Origin: Alphaproteobacteria bacterium
GTDB taxonomy: Bacteria; Pseudomonadota; Alphaproteobacteria; UBA1280; UBA12223
NCBI GenBank assembly: GCA_003450915.1
Contig: DMEM01000195.1
Coordinates: 1-8,492 of the forward strand
Reading direction: 5' to 3'
Length of the DNA stretch: 8,492 nt
Part shown: piece by piece, positions 1 to 4,734 of the stretch
Layout of the letters: every line of letters begins with the position of its first letter
Numbering within the stretch: the stretch's first letter is position 1
Program-made: the position numbers and the translations under genes
Notes under the pieces: generated by a model
Told to the model about the DNA's origin: nothing
Database searches by the model: none
Seen by the model: the letters and a program-made list of their open reading frames with translations, nothing else

Positions 1-93
1 AACATCTGCAGGTTTAATTAAAGAACCATGAATTGTTGTTGTACCAGCACATGCTGTAAGTACTAATAATAGACCTAAAAGTGTGTTTTTCAT
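1..93 (-). CDS. N-terminus of a lipoprotein, possibly BamE (SmpA/OmlA) (partial)
   Basis: Only the first 31 codons lie in the window; the gene continues off the left edge. The peptide starts MKNTLLGLLLVLTACAG: a short positive start, a hydrophobic stretch and a lipobox (LTAC, with Cys15 as the lipidated residue). It should therefore be exported and anchored as a lipoprotein. An AGGA ribosome site precedes the ATG with about 8 bases between. The residues after the lipobox include IHGSLIKPADV, reminiscent of the start of alphaproteobacterial BamE, an outer-membrane assembly factor. In many alphaproteobacteria bamE is a near neighbour of the plsX-fabH cluster, which fits the position. The lipoprotein call is fairly firm. 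The BamE name is an inference from few residues and context, so no symbol is given. Confidence 0.6.
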   Translation of the reverse strand, partial: MKNTLLGLLLVLTACAGTTTIHGSLIKPADV

Positions 94-229
94 AAATATA
101 TCCTATTAAGTTATATAGTTTTACCTATCAATATTATTTTTCTAGGCTAAGTATAGCACAGTATTTACCATTTTAAACACTATTTTTTAGCATATTTAAT
201 AAAAATTTGCTTTTTTTATCAAATTATAC

Positions 230-258
230 TTGATTTTTTAGAAAGAATACTATATTAA
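230..258 (+). promoter_or_regulatory. candidate promoter for rpmF
   Basis: TTGATT (230-235) and TATTAA (253-258) are separated by 17 bases, a weak sigma-70-like pair. An overlapping TATATT at 251-256 would give a 15-base spacer. It is the best candidate in the 288-base divergent region 94-381 between the lipoprotein gene and rpmF. The region is so AT-rich that chance matches are likely. Confidence 0.3.
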
Positions 259-338
259 TAACCTTACTGCTTGCTATCTACACAACTGCTCTGGTAGCTT
301 TTTTAATAAGTAAAGTATTAAAATTAGAAGTAGTATAA
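234..338 (+). other. open frame for a hydrophobic peptide without a normal start codon
   Basis: This plus-strand frame runs from just after a TGA at 231-233 to a TAA at 336-338. Its middle encodes LLLAIYTTALVAFLISKVLK, which looks like a single membrane span with a basic end. I find no ATG, GTG or TTG in frame, so translation would need a rare start such as ATA (252 or 258) or CTG (267), and no ribosome site is evident. It may be a remnant of a gene once located upstream of rpmF, or chance. The rest of 94-381 holds no gene that I can see. Confidence 0.15.
273..304 (+). terminator. weak terminator-like hairpin ahead of rpmF
   Basis: GCTATC (273-278) can pair with GGTAGC (293-298), with one G-U pair and a 14-base loop, and a run of six T follows at 299-304. 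It lies between the candidate promoter and rpmF, so it could be an attenuator-like leader element or the end of an earlier lost gene. The stem is short and the loop long, so this is tentative. Confidence 0.25.
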
Positions 339-381
339 ATTTAAATTTATTAATTAATTCGTATTAAAGGATATATTAATC

Positions 382-582
382 ATGGCTGTACCAAAGAAAA
401 AAATTTCTGCATCAAGAAGAGGTCAAAGAAGATCTCACGATTCACTTTCAGCTGTTAATGCACACGCATGTCCAAACTGTGGCGAGGCTATCGCAGCGCA
501 CAACGTATGTCAAGCATGTGGCATGTACAATGGCAAACAAGTACTTAAAGTAAAAGAGACTGAAGTAGAAGCATCTGCTTAA
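382..582 (+). CDS. rpmF: 50S ribosomal protein L32
   Basis: The 66-residue product is a small basic protein of the large ribosomal subunit, near the family's usual length of about 55-65. The N-terminus MAVPKKKISASRRGQRRSHD matches the L32 start, with the basic SRRGQRRSHD segment. A zinc-ribbon follows with both cysteine pairs intact: CPNCG (residues 30-34) and CQACG (43-47). This is the Cys-containing L32 form; some L32 proteins have lost these cysteines. The start is supported by an AAAGG block at 366-370, 11 bases upstream. A strong terminator begins about 40 bases after the stop, so the gene is probably transcribed alone. In many relatives rpmF lies next to plsX-fabH; here fabH follows but plsX does not. 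Confidence 0.96.
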   Translation: MAVPKKKISASRRGQRRSHDSLSAVNAHACPNCGEAIAAHNVCQACGMYNGKQVLKVKETEVEASA

Positions 583-623
583 TCTTTTTTATTCTGCAGA
601 AAAAAATAAAAAAATATTTTTAT

Positions 624-650
624 AGAGGGTTTGATCGACCCTCTTTTTTT
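624..650 (+). terminator. rho-independent terminator of rpmF
   Basis: A 7-bp stem, AGAGGGT (624-630) with ACCCTCT (638-644), has a 7-base loop and runs into T at 644-650. It is a textbook intrinsic terminator. It separates rpmF from fabH, so fabH needs its own promoter within 651-836. Confidence 0.88.
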
Positions 651-754
651 ATTGACTAAAGTCGTAAAAACAATTGAAAAAACTGGACTTTTTATTATTT
701 TTTTTGCATTTTAGCCTTCCCTTATTAATAAAAATATAGTATATTATTCTGAAG

Positions 755-803
755 TGTTTTTATAAAATAGTACTTTAAACTACTATGCCACATTATAAAA
801 ACA
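755..803 (+). promoter_or_regulatory. nested inverted repeat in the fabH upstream region
   Basis: An 11-bp outer pair, TGTTTTTATAA (755-765) with TTATAAAAACA (793-803), is perfect. Inside it ATAGTA (767-772) pairs with TACTAT (781-786) around an 8-base loop. The whole 49-base structure ends 33 bases before the fabH start codon. It could be a protein-binding operator, a folded mRNA leader, or a remnant palindromic element. There is no T-run directly after it, so it is not a simple terminator. I could not pick a convincing fabH promoter in this AT-rich stretch. Confidence 0.45.
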
Positions 804-836
804 TATATCAATTCAAAATTTAAGGAATATAATCTC

Positions 837-1790
837 GTGTATAAAATTATTGGAACAGGTTCATATCTACCTAGTAATTGCCTAAGTAACGAAGACTTAA
901 GTAAATTTGTTGATACTTCTGACAGTTGGATTACTGATAGAACAGGAATTAAACAAAGATACTTTGTAAAAGACGAACTTACTTCAGACTTAGCAGTAAA
1001 AGCTGGTTTAGCCGCGTTAGAAAATGCAAATCTAACAGCAGAAGATCTAGACTTAATTATTATTGCAACAACAACACCAGATTTAACATTCCCATCTACG
1101 GCCTCTATTGTTCAAAGAAAAATTGGCGCGGTAAATGCAGCTTGTTTTGATGTTCAAGCTGTTTGCAGTGGTTTTATTTATGGACTATCAATTGCAGAAG
1201 GATTCTTTGCTACTAAAAAAGTAAAAAATGCTTTAATAATTGGTGCCGAATCATTATCTAAATTATTAGACTTTGAAGATAGAACAACATGCGTACTGTT
1301 TGGTGATGGTGCAGGTGCTGCGGTGCTAACTGAAAAAACACCAGAAGACACATCAGGCTTAATCAGAACAAGCATCTCCACAAAAGGAGAATTTACAGAT
1401 CTACTAAAAACTGACGGCGGACCAGGCTTAAGCCAATCTGCTGGAGTGGTTCACATGCAAGGACAGGAAGTTTTTCGCCATGCTGTAAGCAACCTAAAAA
1501 AAGTTTGCCTAGATCTACTTGCTAAAGAAGGTATGGAAAAATCAGATATTGACTTTTTAATTCCTCATCAGGCGAATAAAAGAATTATCGATTCTACTGC
1601 TAAAGCTTTAAGTCTAACACCAGAAAAAGTTATTGTAACTGTTGACAAGCATGCAAACACATCAGCAGCATCAATACCTTTAGCTTTAGACTGGGCTAAT
1701 AAGCAAGGAAAATTCAAGAAAGGTGATATCTTATTACTTGAAGCATTTGGTGCTGGCTTTACCTTTGGTGGTGCCCTAATTAAATGGTAA
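837..1790 (+). CDS. fabH: beta-ketoacyl-ACP synthase III (FabH)
   Basis: FabH catalyses the first condensation of type II fatty acid synthesis in the cytoplasm, joining an acyl-CoA primer such as acetyl-CoA to malonyl-ACP. The product has 317 residues, the same length as E. coli FabH. It carries the full catalytic triad: Cys110 in DVQAVCSGFIYGL, His244 in LIPHQANKRI and Asn274 in KHANTSAASIPLAL. The N-terminal KIIGTGSYLP, the DTSDSWITDRTGI segment and the C-terminal GAGFTFGGALIKW are also typical. The start codon is GTG, with AAGGA at 822-826 about 10 bases upstream, and it gives the normal family N-terminus. In many alphaproteobacteria plsX lies directly upstream and ihfA downstream. Here ihfA is present but plsX is not. 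The gene is probably transcribed separately from rpmF because of the terminator at 624-650. Confidence 0.97.
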   Translation: MYKIIGTGSYLPSNCLSNEDLSKFVDTSDSWITDRTGIKQRYFVKDELTSDLAVKAGLAALENANLTAEDLDLIIIATTTPDLTFPSTASIVQRKIGAVNAACFDVQAVCSGFIYGLSIAEGFFATKKVKNALIIGAESLSKLLDFEDRTTCVLFGDGAGAAVLTEKTPEDTSGLIRTSISTKGEFTDLLKTDGGPGLSQSAGVVHMQGQEVFRHAVSNLKKVCLDLLAKEGMEKSDIDFLIPHQANKRIIDSTAKALSLTPEKVIVTVDKHANTSAASIPLALDWANKQGKFKKGDILLLEAFGAGFTFGGALIKW

Positions 1791-1808
1791 TAATATTGCA
1801 ATCTTTTC

Positions 1809-1837
1809 TTGATTAACGCAATAAATTCTTATATATT
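1809..1837 (+). promoter_or_regulatory. candidate promoter for the ihfA-merR-DUF2155 unit
   Basis: TTGATT (1809-1814) and TATATT (1832-1837) are spaced by exactly 17 bases, in the 121-base gap between fabH and ihfA. Transcription would begin near 1844, giving a leader of about 68 bases. The -10 box lies inside the A/T palindrome at 1829-1851. Read-through from fabH is also possible, because no clear terminator follows fabH. Confidence 0.45.
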
Positions 1838-1851
1838 ATATTAATATATAA
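1829..1851. repeat. perfect A/T-only palindrome overlapping the ihfA promoter
   Basis: TTATATATTA (1829-1838) and TAATATATAA (1842-1851) are perfect reverse complements around a 3-base TAT centre. The left arm covers the candidate -10 box. It may be an operator, an easily melted promoter region, or simply a product of base composition. Confidence 0.45.
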
Positions 1852-1911
1852 CAGAAAAAAAATAAACCTATTATAAACACTAAACTTTAAATTGAAGGAT
1901 TTAAATTAAAC

Positions 1912-2205
1912 ATGGTTCAACAAACTATTACAAGACAAGACTTAACAGAAGTAATCTTTAGAAAAACTAGTATCCCAAGAAAACTATCAAATAAAATCAT
2001 TGACGATATTATTAATGAAGTTATTACATCTTTAGAAAAAGAAAAAGAGGTTAAAATTGCTAAGTTTGGTACTTTTTCATTAAGACAAAAAGAATCAAGA
2101 GTTGGTCGTAACCCAAAAACAAAAGAAGAGTTTACAATTTCAGCAAGAAAAGTGGTTCTATTTAAACCATCACCAACAATTAAAAAATATCTTTACGAAG
2201 AATAA
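1912..2205 (+). CDS. ihfA: integration host factor subunit alpha (HU/IHF family)
   Basis: This is a 97-residue DNA-bending protein of the HU/IHF family, close to the usual 95-105. IHF works as an alpha-beta dimer that binds the minor groove and bends DNA sharply in transcription, replication and recombination. The conserved beta-arm is clear: VKIAKFGTFSLRQKE (residues 47-61), then GRNPKT (65-70) with the intercalating Pro68, and ISARKVVLFKPS (76-87). The alpha-subunit assignment over HU or IHF-beta rests on the ITRQDL-type N-terminus and on position: ihfA normally follows fabH and precedes a MerR-type gene in alphaproteobacteria. A GAAGGA block at 1894-1899 lies 12 bases before the ATG. The MerR-type gene starts 20 bases after the stop, so the two are probably co-transcribed. 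Confidence 0.88.
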   Translation: MVQQTITRQDLTEVIFRKTSIPRKLSNKIIDDIINEVITSLEKEKEVKIAKFGTFSLRQKESRVGRNPKTKEEFTISARKVVLFKPSPTIKKYLYEE

Positions 2206-2225
2206 GATTTAAAGGTGGGGCTTAA

Positions 2226-2636
2226 ATGAATAACAAATTTATTGATTATAACAAAGAACCAATGCTTTTCCCTGAACTAGAAAAATCTATAATGGAGGAA
2301 GAGCAAGTGGTACTTGAAGAAAACTTTAAAACAATTTCAGAAGTGGCAAAAGACTTAGAGCTAGCCACGTCTGTTATTCGCTACTGGGAAACTAAATTCC
2401 CGGTTATGAGCCCTGTTAAAAGAAATAATAGACGATATTATTCAAATAAAGACCAAAAGACTATAGCAAACATTAAAAATCTGCTATACATCCAAGGTTA
2501 CACTATTAAAGCCGTACAAGATATTTTAGCAAATGGTACCGTTGATGATTTGGGTAAAATTAATAAACCAGATGGCAACACTAAGTTTATTAAATCAGTT
2601 ATAACTAAACTAGAAAAAATTAGGGACTGCTTATAA
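2226..2636 (+). CDS. MerR-family transcriptional regulator
   Basis: The 136-residue protein has an N-terminal extension of about 33 mostly acidic residues, then a MerR-type winged helix-turn-helix. TISEVAKDLELATSVIRYWE (residues 36-55) is the recognition helix region, KRNNRRYYS (65-73) the wing, and IKNLLYIQGYTIKAVQDIL (83-101) the second helical pair. The C-terminal part is short, with no metal-binding cysteine set; the only Cys is the penultimate residue. It is therefore not a classical mercury or copper sensor, and its ligand and targets are unknown. The same type of regulator follows ihfA in many alphaproteobacteria, which supports the call. AAGGTGG at 2212-2218 sits 7 bases before the ATG. 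The stop codon overlaps the next gene's ATG by one base, indicating translational coupling. Confidence 0.87.
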   Translation: MNNKFIDYNKEPMLFPELEKSIMEEEQVVLEENFKTISEVAKDLELATSVIRYWETKFPVMSPVKRNNRRYYSNKDQKTIANIKNLLYIQGYTIKAVQDILANGTVDDLGKINKPDGNTKFIKSVITKLEKIRDCL

Positions 2637-3163
2637 TGAAACTACTTTACACTCTACCACTGCTTTTTAGTGCGTCAGCATTTGCTCAAACAAATTACCT
2701 TAATGATAATGTTAACTGGAACGATATTTCATCTACTCCTAGCGTTAACTCTCAAGTTATTGAGCAAGATTTTGTACCTGCCGATGCAAAAGACTCTAAA
2801 AGCTTCGTTCAAGATGAACTTGTTGACTTTGATTTTCTAACACAGTCTATTGATGAACGTGTGTTTTACAATTTTGAAACTAAAATCAGAATTCTAAATA
2901 AATATACGGATAAAATCACAGACTATTCTTTGAAACCACAAGAGCCTTTAGATTTAAAGAAATTTAAAATTCTTGTAAAATCATGTGCGGTTACCCCTAT
3001 TGACAATGTAGATAATCAGTTAGCTTTTATTGAAGTTTATAGAAAAGATAAGTTAGTATTTAACGGTTGGATGAGCAATATTCATAAAAATCTTAACTTT
3101 CCAGAATTAGCAGAACTTTACGTAAATCTAATTTCTTGTAAAAAGATTGCAGATAAAAAATAA
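2636..3163 (+). CDS. exported DUF2155-domain protein
   Basis: This 175-residue protein has a probable Sec signal peptide, MKLLYTLPLLFSASAFA, with cleavage likely after Ala17 (AFA-Q), so it should act in the periplasm. Residues 18-75 look disordered and acidic. Residues 80-170 resemble the DUF2155 domain of alphaproteobacteria: an ILNKYTDKITDYSLKPQE segment, then FKILVKSC, FIEVYRKDKLVFNGWM and a terminal LISC. Cys117 and Cys168 are well placed for a disulfide. The family's function is not known to me. The ATG overlaps the MerR-type gene stop by one base (TAATG), and an AGGGA ribosome site at 2622-2626 lies within that gene, so the two are translated from one mRNA. The terminator at 3178-3202 closes the unit. 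Confidence 0.78.
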   Translation: MKLLYTLPLLFSASAFAQTNYLNDNVNWNDISSTPSVNSQVIEQDFVPADAKDSKSFVQDELVDFDFLTQSIDERVFYNFETKIRILNKYTDKITDYSLKPQEPLDLKKFKILVKSCAVTPIDNVDNQLAFIEVYRKDKLVFNGWMSNIHKNLNFPELAELYVNLISCKKIADKK

Positions 3164-3177
3164 AGACAGCATATAAA

Positions 3178-3202
3178 AAAAGTCAGCATTACGCTGGCTT
3201 TT
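3178..3202. terminator. bidirectional terminator between converging genes
   Basis: GTCAGC (3182-3187) pairs with GCTGGC (3193-3198), including one G-U pair, around a 5-base loop. It is extended by A-run/T-run pairing (3178-3181 with 3199-3202). The flanking A and T runs give a U-tract in both directions. It serves the DUF2155 gene from the left and the membrane-protein gene, whose stop is at 3205-3207, from the right. Confidence 0.78.
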
Positions 3203-3204
3203 CT

Positions 3205-3825
3205 TTACTCACAATCACAAAGTACTCTGAGCTTTTTTATAATAGACTCAGCTACATAAACTAAGTCATCTCGCAAATACCACGCTAATAGAAAAAAACC
3301 TATTTGGTTTAGTCGGTAAATAATAAAGACAAAAGAATCTGGGTTTAGTACAATCCATGTCATTCCAAACACAGGAAAAAGCAGGAAAAGCCATTTAAAG
3401 CCGATATTATTTTTCATCAGTTTAGTTACTAAATACAATGAAACAATAGCTAAAGGCACGCGAACTAAGTACCCCTCCAATAGGTGATCGTACAAAACCT
3501 TCCAAACTATGCTTTCTGTCATAAAGTGAACGGCCACAGTACAAAAAACTATCAGGAAGATATTAAGCAAAAAATGCCAACTATTTCTTCTTGTAAATAA
3601 CATTATTGTTGTAAATGGAAGCATTGAAATGGACGCCGCCAACAGAAACGTCAACAGACCTACTCCAAAAAACTCTGTTTGATCTACATAATATGAAGTA
3701 AAATAACCATTCTTCATACTATATGCAGCAGTTAAGAGCATAACAATCGTAATATATAAGGGGTCATAACGCCCCATACGACTTAAAACTCCGTCAAGCT
3801 TTTTTTCTAACTTCTTCAAAGACAT
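3205..3825 (-). CDS. polytopic membrane protein of unknown function
   Basis: I do not recognise this family. The product, 206 residues from the chosen start, is hydrophobic with five or six likely membrane spans at about residues 22-37, 52-77, 83-101, 119-136, 143-160 and 164-184. A short basic N-terminus (MSLKKLEKKL) and a basic C-terminal tail ending CDCE flank them. No catalytic or binding motif is obvious. A TTG four codons upstream would extend the frame, but it has no ribosome site. The ATG at 3825 has GGGAGG immediately upstream, so I prefer it. The gene is isolated: its own promoter lies at 3868-3896 and terminators lie on both sides. Lines counted by hand run 32-42% GC against roughly 30% in the neighbouring DUF2155 gene, a mild hint of different origin. 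Confidence 0.7.
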   Translation of the reverse strand: MSLKKLEKKLDGVLSRMGRYDPLYITIVMLLTAAYSMKNGYFTSYYVDQTEFFGVGLLTFLLAASISMLPFTTIMLFTRRNSWHFLLNIFLIVFCTVAVHFMTESIVWKVLYDHLLEGYLVRVPLAIVSLYLVTKLMKNNIGFKWLFLLFPVFGMTWIVLNPDSFVFIIYRLNQIGFFLLAWYLRDDLVYVAESIIKKLRVLCDCE

Positions 3826-3829
3826 AAAG

Positions 3830-3835
3830 CCTCCC
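3830..3835 (-). promoter_or_regulatory. ribosome binding site fixing the membrane-protein start
   Basis: On the minus strand GGGAGG lies 4 bases before the ATG at 3825. The spacing is short but the match is strong. It overlaps the alternative TTG codon at 3837-3835, which has no Shine-Dalgarno site of its own, so it favours the downstream ATG. Confidence 0.65.
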
Positions 3836-3867
3836 AAAAGGAGTCTAATTTGGTAATTATTGATAAC

Positions 3868-3896
3868 AATATAGGTATTAAAACTTTTATTTTCAA
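3868..3896 (-). promoter_or_regulatory. sigma-70-like promoter of the membrane-protein gene
   Basis: On the minus strand TTGAAA (3896-3891) and TATATT (3873-3868) are separated by exactly 17 bases. Transcription would start near 3861, about 36 bases before the ATG. The preceding gene's terminator lies immediately upstream. Confidence 0.6.
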
Positions 3897-3897
3897 G

Positions 3898-3928
3898 AAA
3901 AAAACTCCAAATTATTTGGAACTTTTTT
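3898..3928 (-). terminator. terminator of the pilin-like gene
   Basis: TCCAAAT (3906-3912) and ATTTGGA (3914-3920) form an inverted repeat, realistically a 5-6 bp stem with a small AT loop. The minus strand continues into seven T (plus-strand A at 3898-3904), and the plus strand also has six T at 3923-3928. It lies about 40 bases past the pilin-like stop codon. Confidence 0.6.
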
Positions 3929-3959
3929 ATATAAAGGGTTGTAGTTATCTAAATAATTA

Positions 3960-4688
3960 TTATGGTTGATTCAACATTAACGGACCTTGCAAGTAAACAT
4001 TTTTATGTCCTACTGAATGAAGTGTAGTTCTTATCTTACCAATGCTACCATCAACTGTACCATCTGCATACAAATCAATTGCATCTGCTAATGCATCTGG
4101 AATTACTCCAGCTCTAGTATAATAATAACAAGGATCTCCCGCAGGACAAGATGCATCTACATCCCAATCATTTCCATTAAAAAAGTTTAAAGAATAATAA
4201 AAATCAGTTCCTGTATCTGAACCACCTTCTGCAAAATAAATACTTTTAGAACCTGCACTCATTAAAGAGTCTTCCCATGGCATATAAGGACCATTCCAAC
4301 CTACAGCACCTGAATCGACCAACAAATTCTCAATTTTAAAGTAATATGCAGTTCCTGTTTTTTCTATATCTGAGCCTGTATCTAGTAAATATTGTTCTAC
4401 TGCTTTATTAACTTCTTGCATTTCTGTAACCGTTGCAATAATTTTACTATGCTGAATAGCACTATATAATGCTGCTCCGCTTATTACACTTAACGCTCCA
4501 AAAATTGCCAAAGCAATTCTGGCATCAAGCCCGAACATTGCACCTTTTGAAGTTTGTACTCCTGTCGCTTGCTGACCTTCGACTAACCTAAAGGTAAGTC
4601 TACGGAGCCTCGCTAAAAACAGTTCCCCAAACTGTTTTTTTAACACTCGAGCTTCAAGCCCGAACATCGCACCTTTATTATTTATCAT
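3960..4688 (-). CDS. pilin/pseudopilin-like protein with an in-frame inserted segment
   Basis: The 242-residue product resembles type IV pilin or type II secretion pseudopilins. It has a membrane helix at residues 58-79 (ALAIFGALSVISGAALYSAI), then an amphipathic helix TEMQEVNKAVEQYLLDTG (88-105) and a GWNGPYMPWED segment (130-140) like the pseudopilin core. Cys181 and Cys187 could close a C-terminal loop. Pilins normally have the membrane helix at the very N-terminus. Here 57 residues precede it, because a 43-codon segment repeats KGAMFGLEAR (5-14) as KGAMFGLDAR (48-57). I see no clean prepilin cleavage site with Glu at +5, so processing is uncertain. The start at 4688 has AGGGA at 4700-4696, 7 bases upstream. 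An internal ATG at 4538 would give a normal-looking short N-terminus, but its AGGTG block is only 2 bases away. The gene follows hemH by 38 bases. Confidence 0.7.
   Translation of the reverse strand: MINNKGAMFGLEARVLKKQFGELFLARLRRLTFRLVEGQQATGVQTSKGAMFGLDARIALAIFGALSVISGAALYSAIQHSKIIATVTEMQEVNKAVEQYLLDTGSDIEKTGTAYYFKIENLLVDSGAVGWNGPYMPWEDSLMSAGSKSIYFAEGGSDTGTDFYYSLNFFNGNDWDVDASCPAGDPCYYYTRAGVIPDALADAIDLYADGTVDGSIGKIRTTLHSVGHKNVYLQGPLMLNQP
4525..4677 (-). repeat. in-frame palindromic element flanked by a direct repeat, inside the pilin-like gene
   Basis: Two copies of a short sequence, 4525-4548 and 4654-4677 (one mismatch over their first 23 bases; 26 of 30 over the ten-codon unit), are offset by 129 bases, exactly 43 codons. 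The segment between them stays in frame and adds residues 15-47, rich in Arg, Leu, Gln and Val. Positions 4561-4620 are 50% GC by hand count, well above the surrounding sequence. Two hairpins lie inside: AAAAACAGTT (4615-4624) with AACTGTTTTT (4630-4639), a perfect 10-bp stem, and GACTAACCT (4581-4589) with AGGTAAGTC (4592-4600), with one A-A mismatch. Length, in-frame placement and palindromes resemble the Rickettsia palindromic elements, which insert within genes and are translated. I cannot show other copies from this window, so family membership is inferred. Confidence 0.6.
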
Positions 4689-4711
4689 TTGTTTTTCCCT
4701 ACTATTAATTT

Positions 4712-4734
4712 ATTATAGTTATAGTACTATAACT
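4712..4734 (-). promoter_or_regulatory. perfect 18-bp dyad next to a consensus -10 box, ahead of the pilin-like gene
   Basis: AGTTATAGTACTATAACT (4717-4734) is its own reverse complement and spans the hemH stop codon. On the minus strand it runs directly into TATAAT (4717-4712), a perfect -10 hexamer, which would place the transcription start near 4705, just ahead of the AGGGA ribosome site. No good -35 box is present at normal spacing, as expected for a promoter that depends on an activator bound at the dyad, or for chance. No T-run follows, so it is not a terminator of hemH. Confidence 0.4.

Noticed and set aside
335..350. 16-bp palindrome ATAAATTTAAATTTAT upstream of rpmF
   Set aside because: It is made only of A and T runs in an AT-rich spacer, so chance is a sufficient explanation.
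767..786. Resemblance of ATAGTA...TACTAT before fabH to a FapR operator
   Set aside because: FapR sites have TTAGTA/TACTAA halves with a shorter spacer, and FapR is a Firmicutes regulator. The match is only in half-site letters common in AT-rich DNA.
1178..1381. Minus-strand open frame inside fabH
   Set aside because: It is antisense to a clearly conserved coding region and encodes no recognisable protein.
1568..1801. Minus-strand open frame over the fabH 3' end
   Set aside because: Shadow of fabH; no ribosome site or family features.
1794..1823. Possible terminator after fabH (TATTGC with GCAATA)
   Set aside because: The stem is 6 bp with an 18-base loop and no T-run follows, so it is too weak to call.
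3825..3837. TTG start extending the membrane protein by four residues
   Set aside because: It lacks a ribosome site and overlaps the GGGAGG that serves the ATG at 3825.
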